Assembly (NCBI GenBank): GCA_021108275.1
Contig: JAIORD010000005.1
Span: 163,698 to 227,697, forward strand
DNA from: Methanococcoides sp.
Lineage (GTDB): Archaea > Halobacteriota > Methanosarcinia > Methanosarcinales > Methanosarcinaceae
DNA length: 64,000 nucleotides
Reading direction: 5' to 3'
A program made the position numbers and the translations under genes. Position 1 is the stretch's first letter, and each line of letters opens with the position of its first letter. Under the pieces are notes generated by a model. That model saw only the letters and a program-made list of their open reading frames with translations. It made no database searches and was not told the origin of the DNA. Positions 17,825-27,515 of the stretch are shown here, piece by piece.

Positions 17825-20800
17825 TTACTTACCCTTTGAAAGCAGACTGGATAGCTTCTCAGAAAGTACTGCTGCTGCTTCACCTGCTTTTGCACCTGCT
17901 GTTGATACGGTCCAGCCGCCTGCGGTAAACAGATAGGCTACACCACCAAGAGCTGCAATTGCTGCACCACCAAGCAGATAGGTAACTGTGCTTGTACCCT
18001 TGACCACTTCAACTGTTGCGGTCATGCCACCCACTTTCACAAGATAGGTTCCCGGTTCACCAGCAGTGTACTCGAACTCCACCGGAGCGGATTCGCCAAC
18101 ACCGAGTGAGATCTCCTGTGTAGCTGTAGTATTGTCATTGACAAGGAGCTCCACTGTGTAAGAGCCTGCTGCTTTACCGTTGTTGACAGCATCCAACTTG
18201 ACATTCACATCTTTCCCGGTCTTGACCTCAAGGGGAGTGACCACAAGGTTGCTGAACTCGAACTTTGCTTCAAGCTCTTTGACCTCGATATTTTCTTCTG
18301 CTTTAAGGAAGCCTGCCTTCTCGGCAGTTATCTTGTGCATACCGATCTCCCTCAGGACATCGGTCACAACACCGTCACTGTCAGTCTCACCAATGGATTT
18401 TCCATCTATGGTAACATCCACATCTTCAAGGGCATCTCCACCAATGGATTTGACAACTGTGAAAGTTACCAGATTACCTTCATAGATCACTTCAGGTGAA
18501 AATTCAATGCTCATCTTCCTCGACTCATCATCCGGAGAGATCACTTCAAGGACTGCTTCACCGTTAGTGTAACCATCCTTTTCAGCAGTGATGGTATAAT
18601 CCCCATCTGCATTGAAAGTATAGTCGACCTCACCTTCATCGTCAGTTGTGCCAAGTACAATGCTTCCCGACTTCACAGTCGCACCGTTGACAAGGGAACC
18701 GCGTGATGTAACGGTCACAGTGATCTTGTCACCTTCACTGACAACTTCAGGGTCGACCTCCACATCAAGGGAATCGGCAGGTTCTGTGCTTATCTCAACG
18801 AATGGATAATAGCGCACATCACCAGAATCTGCGACCTTGAACTTGATCTTGCCCATGATCTCGATCTCGTCTCCCTTTGAGAGAGAGATGGAACCATCGT
18901 TCTCCATTTCAATAGTTTTAGTACCGATGGTTGAAACTTCCATTTCCCCGTATGTGTCGCCCTGTTCGATCATTTCATAGTCATCGGATATCTGGAAGAT
19001 ACCTTCTACGAAAACAGCAGTCGATTCCTGCCCACTGAATATTTCTTTGAAATTTACTGCAATAATAGGCACATCTTCAACATCCCCAAGATCGGTCTCG
19101 TAGATGTATGGATTACCTGAAGATATGACATCCATATCCCCAACATCATCGCCATCTTTATAAAGTTGGACCAATACCGCATCCCCATCCAGGTTCACTT
19201 CAACAATATCCAGTGAATAACCTTCCTCAAGGATTAGTGAGGAGCCACCGAAAACAGATTTTTTGTCATCATCATCGATCAGCACCTTTGAAAGCTGGCC
19301 TTGAGACATAAGGTTTGCAGCATCATTGTTGCCACTACCAAATGCATCTTTGGGATAACCTGCAAAGTACTTCTCTGCCATGAAACCTACAACATCATAC
19401 TCAACCCAGCCGGAATATTCAAAGCTTACCGGCTTGGAAGTGGTACTATAAACAAGATCACCTTTATCGATTGTCCTGCCAGTATAAGTTAGATTAAGTT
19501 CTTCAGTACCGATACCCTCATCGATGTTGTAATAGAAACCTTCGAAATTGAGAGGAGTCCAAGTAAGACCTTCATTTTCAGCAATTGTACCCCTGAGTTC
19601 ATATGTTCCCGGCTCGGACATGTCAACAAATGGTGCAAATCTAAGATCTTTGTTATCTGCAACAACGAACTTGAGCTTGCCCATGATGTCTACAATATCT
19701 CCCCTACCCAAAGATATTTTACCATCATTTGACATCCTTATTTCGCTACTACCAATAGAATCGACTTCCATCGACCCATATTCGTCACCGGATTGAATGT
19801 CCTCGTATTCATCAGATATCTGGAAGATACCTTCAATGAAAACAGCACTCGTCTCAGTTCCACTGAATATCTCAGCGAAGTTCACTGCTATTGTAGGCAC
19901 ATCATCAACGTCACCGAGATCTTTTTCGTAGACATAGGTATTACCTGAGGAAACTACCATTTCATCCACTTCATCCCCATCCTTGGAGAGTGAAACGAAA
20001 ACTCGGTCACCATTCAGATCGAGCTCTACAATGTTAAGCACATAGCCTTCTTCAAGTACAAGACCTGCACCGCCAAAGACAGACTCCTTATCATCGCTAT
20101 CGATGAGCACCTTTGTCAAATGACCTTGGGACATCAGGCTTATTGTATCGTCTGAAACAGCAGAAGAAGTATTGGAGATATATCCTGCAAAGTACTTCTC
20201 TGCCATGAAACCAATGACCTCATATGATCCCCATGCACCATACTCGAAGTCAGTTTCGACAGGCTTGGTCTCATATTCAAGATCTCCACTGCTGACACTC
20301 CTGTCAGTCTTGCTACCAAGCTTGATGGTCATCGTTTCTGAACCAAGACCGGATTCAAGGTCATAGAAGAAGCCTGAATAACTTAGAGCATTCCAGGTGT
20401 ACGTAGTAGATTGACCGGCATTTTCATCCCAGATACGGTCACCTGAGAAATAGGTCAAGATCTTTGTGGTTTTAGTCTCCTTTACTTCAGCACCTTCATT
20501 TCCAGACAAGTCAACCGTTTTTATTGAGATTTCATAATCATTGTCTGCTGCCAATCCTGTTGCATTGTACGAATCTGTGGAATTATCCAAAATTACAAAA
20601 GAACCTCCATTAATGGTTATCTTGGTATGATTAAAATCCGTATCTGATGGATTATTCCAAGACCATTCGATCCATGTTGGACCGATATCGGATGACAAAG
20701 AAGTAATTGGACCCGGTGCAGTAGTATCTGAACTTGTAGTTGCAGAATCTGAAACTGCTGTTGGATTCTTGTTATTAGAAGTATCAACGGTATAGGCATC

Positions 20801-21643
20801 AATGCTATGTGATGTACCAGAACTAAGGCTGGTAGCATTAAAGGTCTGAGTACCTTTAGTGACGTTCATAGCAAAACTACCATCGATCCAAATCTCAACA
20901 TGATCAAGATCTGAATCAACAGGATCAGTCCAACCCCAGAAGACCCAGTGATCCCCAACTGAAGTTTCATCAAGACCAGTAACACCCGCAGGAGGAGTTG
21001 TATCCGCTGGAGTTGATGTTGTTGCAGTGTCGGAAACTGCTGTTGGATTCTTGTTATTAGAAGTATCAACTGTATAGGTATCGATACTATGTGATGCACC
21101 AGAACTAAGGCCAGTAGCATTAAAGACCTGAGTACCTTTAGTGACATTTGTAGCAAAACTACCATCGATCCAAATCTCAACATGATCAAGATCTGAATCA
21201 ACAGGATCAGTCCAACCCCAGAGAACCCAAGTATCTCCAACTGAAGTTTCATCAAGACCGGTAACAACGGCAGGAGGAGTTGTATCCGCTGGAGTTGATG
21301 TTGTTGCAGTGTCAGATTCACTCACATTGTTCCTGTTTCCGAAAGTATCAACAGTGTAAGTATCGATGTTATAGGAAGTAGCGGAACTAAGACCGGTAGC
21401 ATTGTAAGATTGAATACCTATACTTACATTTGTAGCAAAACTACTATCTATCCAGATCTCAACATGGGAAAAATCTGAATCAATAGGATCGGTCCAACCC
21501 CATAGAACCCAAGTATCTCCAACTGATGTTTCATCGAGACCGGTAACACCGGCCGGTGCGGTGACGTTATCGGCCATCGCCACCCCACAACTCATTCCAA
21601 GAATGAGCAAGCTTATTAGCATAAATTTAAAATGTTTATTCAT
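17825..21643 (-). CDS. S-layer-type surface protein with FN3-like repeats and C-terminal membrane anchor
   Basis: A 1272-residue secreted protein. A signal peptide (starts MNKHFKFMLISLLILG, ends near VAMADN) is followed by four fibronectin-III-like domains (three nearly identical), two long tandem S-layer duplication domains (each with VGFMAEKYFAGY, LMSQG, VFGG, EGIFQISD), two Ig/carboxypeptidase-regulatory-like domains with EKDGY or EKAGF motifs, a CARDB-like domain, and a hydrophobic anchor near the C-terminus (LLGGAAIAALGGVAYLF). It is probably part of, or bound to, the S-layer. The ATG at 21643 follows GGAG by 9 bases; a TTG five codons upstream overlaps that site. Gap to thiL is 26 bp. 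Confidence 0.9.
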   Translation of the reverse strand: MNKHFKFMLISLLILGMSCGVAMADNVTAPAGVTGLDETSVGDTWVLWGWTDPIDSDFSHVEIWIDSSFATNVSIGIQSYNATGLSSATSYNIDTYTVDTFGNRNNVSESDTATTSTPADTTPPAVVTGLDETSVGDTWVLWGWTDPVDSDLDHVEIWIDGSFATNVTKGTQVFNATGLSSGASHSIDTYTVDTSNNKNPTAVSDTATTSTPADTTPPAGVTGLDETSVGDHWVFWGWTDPVDSDLDHVEIWIDGSFAMNVTKGTQTFNATSLSSGTSHSIDAYTVDTSNNKNPTAVSDSATTSSDTTAPGPITSLSSDIGPTWIEWSWNNPSDTDFNHTKITINGGSFVILDNSTDSYNATGLAADNDYEISIKTVDLSGNEGAEVKETKTTKILTYFSGDRIWDENAGQSTTYTWNALSYSGFFYDLESGLGSETMTIKLGSKTDRSVSSGDLEYETKPVETDFEYGAWGSYEVIGFMAEKYFAGYISNTSSAVSDDTISLMSQGHLTKVLIDSDDKESVFGGAGLVLEEGYVLNIVELDLNGDRVFVSLSKDGDEVDEMVVSSGNTYVYEKDLGDVDDVPTIAVNFAEIFSGTETSAVFIEGIFQISDEYEDIQSGDEYGSMEVDSIGSSEIRMSNDGKISLGRGDIVDIMGKLKFVVADNKDLRFAPFVDMSEPGTYELRGTIAENEGLTWTPLNFEGFYYNIDEGIGTEELNLTYTGRTIDKGDLVYSTTSKPVSFEYSGWVEYDVVGFMAEKYFAGYPKDAFGSGNNDAANLMSQGQLSKVLIDDDDKKSVFGGSSLILEEGYSLDIVEVNLDGDAVLVQLYKDGDDVGDMDVISSGNPYIYETDLGDVEDVPIIAVNFKEIFSGQESTAVFVEGIFQISDDYEMIEQGDTYGEMEVSTIGTKTIEMENDGSISLSKGDEIEIMGKIKFKVADSGDVRYYPFVEISTEPADSLDVEVDPEVVSEGDKITVTVTSRGSLVNGATVKSGSIVLGTTDDEGEVDYTFNADGDYTITAEKDGYTNGEAVLEVISPDDESRKMSIEFSPEVIYEGNLVTFTVVKSIGGDALEDVDVTIDGKSIGETDSDGVVTDVLREIGMHKITAEKAGFLKAEENIEVKELEAKFEFSNLVVTPLEVKTGKDVNVKLDAVNNGKAAGSYTVELLVNDNTTATQEISLGVGESAPVEFEYTAGEPGTYLVKVGGMTATVEVVKGTSTVTYLLGGAAIAALGGVAYLFTAGGWTVSTAGAKAGEAAAVLSEKLSSLLSKGK
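20719..21564 (-). repeat. Three tandem 282-bp repeats encoding FN3-like domains
   Basis: The same DNA block recurs three times with a period of exactly 282 bp (94 codons): the CCCC of the conserved tract falls at 20934, 21216 and 21498. The two copies nearer the C-terminus are most alike. A fourth, divergent domain lies further downstream in the protein. Suggests recent duplication within the gene. Confidence 0.9.
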
Positions 21644-21669
21644 AGATAATTTCTCCAAATATTATATGA

Positions 21670-22665
21670 TTATAAGTTATCAAATCTACCCATATGTACA
21701 TAACCTTTTCGATTTATCGAAACCTCGAGCCCATCGCTCTTCATTATAGATATTAAAGTGTCGTCAGTAACTTCGCCTACAACATTTAAATAACAAACGG
21801 ATTTGGCCCTGTCCAGCATTGATTGGGAAACAGTGAACAACAGCTCAAAATCTCCGCCGGTGTAGAGCCCGAGTTCAAGGGCATCATCATGACCGACAAG
21901 GGCTATAACCTCATCGTCAATAGGAAGAGCCTCCGCCATTATTTTAAAACCGACACCATTAGCCTCTGCCAGATCATATAATGACATGGCCAGACCATCG
22001 CTGGTATCCATCATGGAGGTAACACCGCCGGTACTGGCAAGGGCCTGTCCTTCTTTTATGCGTGGTACAGGTTCCAGTAGAGTATTCAGCAAATTATCGG
22101 TTACATCAAGTCCTTGCTGTAAGGCCAGCAGTGCAGCACCGGCTGAACCGACATTTCCGGTAACACAGACAAAGTCACCGGGTCTTGCACCACTTCTTCT
22201 CAAAAGATGTTCCTTTTTCACCCTACCAAGAGCAGTACCTGTGATGGTAAGTTCATCATGAAGGTCGATATCACCACCTATCACAGAAGTATCACAAAAG
22301 CTTGCACAGGCATCCATACCGCGTGCGATGTCCTCAGCAAATCCAAGTTCCATATCATCCGTGATACCAAGGGCGGAAAGGAAACCCACAGGAGTTGCAC
22401 CCATGGAAGCCACATCACTCAAGTTCACAGCAGCAGCCATCCAGCCTATCTGCCAGGCACTCATGACCTCAGGAAAATCGGTTTTGCGATGCAACATATC
22501 GGTCGTAATCACCAGACAGTCCTCATCAGAGATATCTATAACAGCGCAATCATCTGAACCTGCACCCTCCATGATGCCAGAACTTTTCCCCGTAGAAAAA
22601 ACAGAACACAGATGACCTATGAGCTCACGTTCGTTTATCCCTGATATCAGGTCGGACCTTTCCAT
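21670..22665 (-). CDS. thiL: Thiamine-monophosphate kinase
   Basis: A 331-residue AIR-synthase-related kinase that phosphorylates thiamine monophosphate to the diphosphate, the last step of thiamine cofactor synthesis. Visible motifs: GSDDCAVID (nucleotide/Mg), ITTDMLHRKTDFP, AVNLSDVASMGA, GGDIDLHDELTITGTALG, and SMMDTSDGLAMSL. The length is normal. Reads toward the S-layer gene 26 bp downstream. thi4 at 38.4 kb belongs to the same pathway. Confidence 0.95.
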   Translation of the reverse strand: MERSDLISGINERELIGHLCSVFSTGKSSGIMEGAGSDDCAVIDISDEDCLVITTDMLHRKTDFPEVMSAWQIGWMAAAVNLSDVASMGATPVGFLSALGITDDMELGFAEDIARGMDACASFCDTSVIGGDIDLHDELTITGTALGRVKKEHLLRRSGARPGDFVCVTGNVGSAGAALLALQQGLDVTDNLLNTLLEPVPRIKEGQALASTGGVTSMMDTSDGLAMSLYDLAEANGVGFKIMAEALPIDDEVIALVGHDDALELGLYTGGDFELLFTVSQSMLDRAKSVCYLNVVGEVTDDTLISIMKSDGLEVSINRKGYVHMGRFDNL

Positions 22666-22714
22666 AAGCTTATCCTATATTCTTAATATTTAGTAGTAAT
22701 GTCTAAAAAGAGGA

Positions 22715-23569
22715 TCATCTCCAGACCCTCCTCTTAACTAAAATAAGCATTACTCCCACAATACTTACAAATATCACGATTGGGATAGCAACTCCGATGA
22801 ACACGATGATACCATTGACACTGCCTATGAAACCACGTACTGAATCGGACAAGGCATCACGCAGTCCCCATGAATGAGTAATATTACGAGGCTCACTCAC
22901 ATCGACATTGATGGTCGCAAGATCGATCCTGTCATTAAGATAATTGAGCCTGCCAGTCAGACTTTCTATCTCACCACGCACACGTCCGAGTTCCTTCTCA
23001 ACTGAAAGGACCTCTTCCACGGTCGTGGACATCTCAAGGATCTCACCAAGACGAGTCTCCTGCATCTCCAGATTGGAAAGGCGTGCACTCACATCGATAT
23101 ATTCCTCAGTAACATCAGAAGCAGTTGTGCTTTCGGAGGTAACTTTACCAAGGTCACCTATAGTATCCAGCACCTTGTCAAGTTCAGACGAAGGAACGCG
23201 TATAGTGATATAACCATACATACCCTCATCATCCCCGTATCGGGTATAAACAGAAGAGGAAGACACATATCCATCTAACTCATCCGCGATATCGCTTATA
23301 TCATCCAGCGCTTCAGGAGTGTCCTTTACCTCAATGGAAACAGAAGATGTAGTAATTACCTTACGTGTAATACTGCTTTGAGATGCTGCACCGTTGTCAG
23401 CCACCTTAAAAGATGAGCCATCATCAAAAGATGTTTCTTCAAGATCATACGACAACATATCAATTTCAGGAGAGAAAGCTTGTTGGTTGGAACTCTCATA
23501 GCCCGTACAACCTGCTGCTATGACCGAAAGAGATAGTAGAATAAAAAGGAATAGATGTGTTCGTTTCAT
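22715..23569 (-). CDS. DUF4349 lipoprotein
   Basis: A 284-residue DUF4349 protein with a lipoprotein signal (lipobox VIAAGC near residue 21), a central domain including ITRKVITTSSVSIEVKD and GYVSSSSVYTR, a coiled coil (EMSTTVEEVLSVEKELGRVRGEIESLTGRL region, ~190-225), and a C-terminal membrane helix (IIVFIGVAIPIVIFVSIVGVM) ending in basic residues. Function unknown; probably a surface protein anchored at both ends. Confidence 0.87.
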   Translation of the reverse strand: MKRTHLFLFILLSLSVIAAGCTGYESSNQQAFSPEIDMLSYDLEETSFDDGSSFKVADNGAASQSSITRKVITTSSVSIEVKDTPEALDDISDIADELDGYVSSSSVYTRYGDDEGMYGYITIRVPSSELDKVLDTIGDLGKVTSESTTASDVTEEYIDVSARLSNLEMQETRLGEILEMSTTVEEVLSVEKELGRVRGEIESLTGRLNYLNDRIDLATINVDVSEPRNITHSWGLRDALSDSVRGFIGSVNGIIVFIGVAIPIVIFVSIVGVMLILVKRRVWR

Positions 23570-23635
23570 GGATACATTCCCCCTGACTTCATAAACAAAG
23601 AGATATCCCGAACATATAAAGTTTTTACTTAAACT

Positions 23636-24421
23636 TCAGTTTGATTCGAAGTTAACCTTCTCATTACCCTTCTCTTTTGTACGTATCCACACATTATCGA
23701 CAAATTCATGAGCACGCCCTGCAAGTTCCATCATCTCATCGCGTGAAAAAGGTACAATATCCCTCATTTTCTCATCCATTGCGTTTGCAGGTATTCCCTG
23801 CTGAATCACATAGGTAGCACCAGAAATGGACAGATATGGGGCTATCGAACTTGCGATCTTTGCAATATCATCCGGCTCACCTATGAAACCGCGTATCGCT
23901 GTGGTGCGAAGTTCATATTCCATACCTTTTTCAGTAATTATAGAGAGGCTTCTCCTGACCTTTCCCACAACATCGGCAGGATTAGGAACAACAGAATATT
24001 CACCATATCCGATAGCCTTTCCGTACATATCCTGATCGTCAAGGGGAGCTTTCACATCAATGAAGAACTTGTCCACAAAACCTAGATCCATCAATTCTTC
24101 CACGACATCAGGATAATAGCCATTCGTATGGATACCCACGAACAGCTTTTTTTTCTTTGCATAGGAAGCAAGATGCATGATTGCCTGCTTTTGAGCCAGT
24201 GGCTCCCCACCGGAAAAGACAACACTGCTTACAAAAATAAGAGAATTATCTATCTTTTTCTCAAGCTCCTTTACATCGACCATATCGGGAACTGTCAATA
24301 TCTCATAGTTATGGCAGTAAGGACACCTGAAAGGGCAGCCACGTAAAAAAAGAACGACTGACGCTTTTCCATGCCAGTCAATGGTTGATATGGGGATTAC
24401 CTCCCCAAAATTTACATCCAT
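23636..24421 (-). CDS. nrdG: Anaerobic ribonucleotide reductase-activating radical SAM protein
   Basis: A 261-residue radical SAM enzyme that installs the glycyl radical on NrdD. The cluster-binding CxxxCxxC is at Cys29, Cys33 and Cys36 (GCPFRCPYCHN), and the SAM-binding GGEP motif is visible (VVFSGGEPLAQ). It follows nrdD by 22 bp in the same operon. Its length, beyond the ~155 residues of E. coli NrdG, fits the longer archaeal type. Confidence 0.93.
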   Translation of the reverse strand: MDVNFGEVIPISTIDWHGKASVVLFLRGCPFRCPYCHNYEILTVPDMVDVKELEKKIDNSLIFVSSVVFSGGEPLAQKQAIMHLASYAKKKKLFVGIHTNGYYPDVVEELMDLGFVDKFFIDVKAPLDDQDMYGKAIGYGEYSVVPNPADVVGKVRRSLSIITEKGMEYELRTTAIRGFIGEPDDIAKIASSIAPYLSISGATYVIQQGIPANAMDEKMRDIVPFSRDEMMELAGRAHEFVDNVWIRTKEKGNEKVNFESN

Positions 24422-24443
24422 TTAATATCAAGCAACCTGAACT

Positions 24444-26831
24444 TCAGACCATATCGGCTGAATTGTAGCGTTTTCTGTCTTCCAGTTCCTGCTTCTTTGC
24501 AGCGTTCCAGCCACCTACTGCCTGAATATAACCGGTGACCCTTGAAAGCTGCTCGATGTTATCAGAACCACAGTTCTCACAGACATCTTTCAGGCCGGCC
24601 ATCATATGGAAATCATCCATACAAACACTCATATCCTTAGTAAAGGCAAAATATCCTAGTTGAGTGTTCTTCGCAAGGTTCATGGCGAAATCTTTCAGAC
24701 CCTTAGCATCCGGTGAACCTTCACCCATCCAGATATGCATGATATCTCCGCCGTCCACTATAGGGAAGAACACATGTTCGATGTTGATCCTGTCGACCAG
24801 TGAGACATCAGCTCCTGGTGGCACATGAGTACCATTGGTGTAATAGATGGGCAGGTCATGAGTATTATTTACACCCTCAATTGCTGCTTTTACATCACCC
24901 TTGACGACTGAGATAACCTTGTCCCTGAACTCTTCATGAAGCAGATCGGAAACAGAGAATCTCTGACCGGTAGTCTCGGCAGGTGTCCTTGCAAGAGCTA
25001 TCTCCATACCAAATTTCTGGGAAAGTTCCTTGCCATATATATCCATCTCGGTCATTGCCCTGATAGCCAGCTTGAAAGCATCCCTGGATTCATGCATCTG
25101 TGAACCGGTGTGATATTGGACCATTTCATTGATACCGATAACACCAATGGTGAACACCAGTGAATCTATATCGACCGCGATCGCACCTTTCTTACCAGTA
25201 ACAGGGTCCTTTGGCTGTTGGGTTGCGAATGGCATCCTGCCATTATCAATGATAGGTTTTAACCACTTGACCTTTGTCTGGAAAACTTCCATTGCCTCAT
25301 CCATGAGATGTTTAAGGTGAGAGAATAATTTCTCATCATCGTTCTCTGCTAGATATGCAGCTCTTGGACAGTTCAGTGAAATTACCTGCCAGGATCCCAT
25401 TGAGAAATGTTTTCCCTCATTGAAGTACATTTTCTCATCGAAATCTGAATCTGAATCTGCGTTTGCTGAGAACTGGTAAGCACAGCACTGGTAACAGGAG
25501 ATGCCTTCTCCAGCACCACGGTATTCAGGAAGCTGATTATCAAAGTAGGGAGTACCATACTTTGCGGTCAGTTCGAATGTCATGGTGTAAAGTTCATCAT
25601 AGGTTGGAAGTTCCGGATTTGCACGGTTGAACATCTCATCCTCTTCCATGAAATCCGGTTCAATGGATATCTCAGGTTTCGGGAAATTGAATGGTTTACC
25701 CCAGTAATCGCCCTCGAGCATGACGTTCATCATTGCCTTGAAACCAAGCCTAACCTCACGTTCGTAGTCACCATAGACACGCTTTTCAGTACCATTGGTG
25801 CCATCCCATACGCGACCTCTGTAAACCACAGGTTTGTCCCTCCACATCTTTGGGACGCCCGGAGATAGCTGTACCGATGAGAACACAAGTTGTCCGCCAC
25901 GGGCAACCATCATCTGTGTCATCTCATAGATGAACATCTGCATTAGCTGTTCGATCTCCTTGTAGGGTTTGCCCTCGAAGAACGGAGCGCAAAAGGTCAG
26001 GAAATTGTAGAATCCCTGTCCGCCAGCGAAATTGGTCTGGGCACTTCCCAGAGCCTTGACAGCGTGCAACATTGCGACCTCGGCCTTCATTGCCGGACCT
26101 GCAACACTTGCCTTTGCACCTGATCCATCAGGCATCAGACCATAGTAGAAGAAATACCTCAGGTCCCAATCCTGACAGAAAGCACGGGTACCAAAGTACT
26201 CAAGATCATGAATGTGAAGATCACCATTAAGATGAAGATCGGCTATCTTTGGAGGCAGCAATAGTAGATATTGCTCTTTGGAGATCTTGTCAGCTTTCTT
26301 TTTATGGGCGGTTTCCGCATTTTCCTGAAGGTTGGCGTTCTCATTGGCCTCAAAGCCTGAACCCTGGTCGATCTCACATGCATCGAAAACAGGTGAACCT
26401 ACCCTTGTAGAGACATTACGCCATTCAAGGTGACCACGTTCAAGCAGGATCATGTTCACAAGTTCCCTGATAAGAGGACCAGAGAGGAACTTGATGTTCA
26501 TGCCACGAATACGCTTTTCCGTTTCCTTTGCGATATCATGTGCCTCATCTTTTGAAATTGAAGAAATGTTATGATACCATTCACTAAGAGTGGTCTCTTT
26601 TAATAGTTGATTGACCACGATGTTGCGATCCCAGTTCACCATATGGCCATCAGTGGTACGAACCTTTGGCATGGTCGAAATGAAATGACCGTCAAGTGTC
26701 TGCTGCAAAGACTGTGGCTCGGTAAGTGGCATCATTGTAGCCTCTAATGACCCTTTATCCTGTGCAGATCCCACTGCACCGTTCTCAAATCCCTTATCGG
26801 GATCAACTATAGCTTTTGTATCCGATTGCAC
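24444..26831 (-). CDS. nrdD: Anaerobic (class III) ribonucleoside-triphosphate reductase
   Basis: A 795-residue glycyl-radical enzyme that makes deoxyribonucleotides without oxygen. The radical site RVTGYIQAVGGW lies near the C-terminus with the glycine at about 767, and a Zn-type CENC pair lies just before it. A cysteine-rich segment (GISCYQCC, ~460) is in the catalytic barrel region. The N-terminal ~50 residues are weakly conserved and the true start may be further in. It lies between the glutaredoxin-like gene (13 bp upstream) and nrdG. Confidence 0.95.
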   Translation of the reverse strand: MQSDTKAIVDPDKGFENGAVGSAQDKGSLEATMMPLTEPQSLQQTLDGHFISTMPKVRTTDGHMVNWDRNIVVNQLLKETTLSEWYHNISSISKDEAHDIAKETEKRIRGMNIKFLSGPLIRELVNMILLERGHLEWRNVSTRVGSPVFDACEIDQGSGFEANENANLQENAETAHKKKADKISKEQYLLLLPPKIADLHLNGDLHIHDLEYFGTRAFCQDWDLRYFFYYGLMPDGSGAKASVAGPAMKAEVAMLHAVKALGSAQTNFAGGQGFYNFLTFCAPFFEGKPYKEIEQLMQMFIYEMTQMMVARGGQLVFSSVQLSPGVPKMWRDKPVVYRGRVWDGTNGTEKRVYGDYEREVRLGFKAMMNVMLEGDYWGKPFNFPKPEISIEPDFMEEDEMFNRANPELPTYDELYTMTFELTAKYGTPYFDNQLPEYRGAGEGISCYQCCAYQFSANADSDSDFDEKMYFNEGKHFSMGSWQVISLNCPRAAYLAENDDEKLFSHLKHLMDEAMEVFQTKVKWLKPIIDNGRMPFATQQPKDPVTGKKGAIAVDIDSLVFTIGVIGINEMVQYHTGSQMHESRDAFKLAIRAMTEMDIYGKELSQKFGMEIALARTPAETTGQRFSVSDLLHEEFRDKVISVVKGDVKAAIEGVNNTHDLPIYYTNGTHVPPGADVSLVDRINIEHVFFPIVDGGDIMHIWMGEGSPDAKGLKDFAMNLAKNTQLGYFAFTKDMSVCMDDFHMMAGLKDVCENCGSDNIEQLSRVTGYIQAVGGWNAAKKQELEDRKRYNSADMV

Positions 26832-26844
26832 ATGACCACATCCC

Positions 26845-27096
26845 TTATAATATACTCTTCAGTGATCCAAGATCGACCCCATCACTGTTGAATAGCTCTT
26901 CATACGTAAGGAAGTCATCATCTATCTGTAATACCGGAGCCGTTACAGTGAAAACACCGTTTAAGCGTAGTTCTGTAAGGGACTCAGGAGTTGACATGTC
27001 CGCTTCAGTAAAAGCCACATTGTTGGACTTCAATACATTTTTCAATTGAACGCATTTCGGGCATGTTTCCGTTGTATAAATTATAATATCAGACAT
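26845..27096 (-). CDS. Glutaredoxin/NrdH-like protein
   Basis: An 83-residue thioredoxin-fold protein with the redox pair CPKC near residue 12 (IYTTETCPKCVQL) and a TAPVLQID cis-proline loop. As first gene of the nrdDG operon it is the likely reductant for the reductase. Start chosen at ATG 27096, preceded by GGAAGG; an in-frame extension to 27234 is unlike the family and runs into the promoter region. Confidence 0.9.
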   Translation of the reverse strand: MSDIIIYTTETCPKCVQLKNVLKSNNVAFTEADMSTPESLTELRLNGVFTVTAPVLQIDDDFLTYEELFNSDGVDLGSLKSIL

Positions 27097-27190
27097 TGAT
27101 CTTCCTTCCATTAGATTTTGATACGTAAGCGAGAGACCTTTCGCACCCATCCCTCCATGAAGAGATAAGATGATAAACGCCTTCAATAGC

Positions 27191-27205
27191 CCGCATATAA
27201 TGCGG
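27191..27205 (-). promoter_or_regulatory. Palindrome over the likely TATA box of the nrd operon
   Basis: CCGCAT-ATA-ATGCGG, a perfect 6-bp inverted repeat whose centre reads ATTATATG on the minus strand, about 95 bp upstream of the glutaredoxin ATG. A repressor bound here would block TBP. Confidence 0.5.
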
Positions 27206-27296
27206 AAAAGGTCCCTACTTGAGCAAATTAGCATTATGGACCTCTCACTTAATAATGCTTTTTGCCCCCATGATTGGATACTAATACATCATGCCT

Positions 27297-27412
27297 GGTA
27301 ACAAAGATGGTAATGAAAGCATGGAGAACTTATCATTATAATGAGACAAACGAATTATTGATTACCATGTTTGTTACCACATGCAATATCGAATAGATAA
27401 CCATATTTGTTA
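27297..27412. promoter_or_regulatory. Three copies of an 18-bp element between nrd operon and radB
   Basis: GGTAACAAAGATGGTAAT at 27297-27314 (plus). Its near-exact reverse complement ATTACCATGTTTGTTACC is at 27361-27378, and a third reverse copy ATAACCATATTTGTTA is at 27397-27412, 36 bp further on. Consensus TAACAAAnATGGTwAT. This 419-bp divergent region otherwise holds only promoters. Confidence 0.6.
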
Positions 27413-27515
27413 AAGAGAAGTACACAACCTACATAACAGAACTAACATAAGAGAACATCCCTTTGCCAAAAGATGTATATCATAAATTCCACAATAGCAG
27501 TTAATCCATATCGAG

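Noticed and set aside
20866..21321. 151-codon leucine/glutamine-rich frame
   Set aside because: Alternative frame of the 282-bp repeats in the surface-protein gene; repetition explains its length.
20719..21564. CRISPR-like array
   Set aside because: Repeats are 282 bp, contiguous and coding, with no spacers; no cas gene is near.
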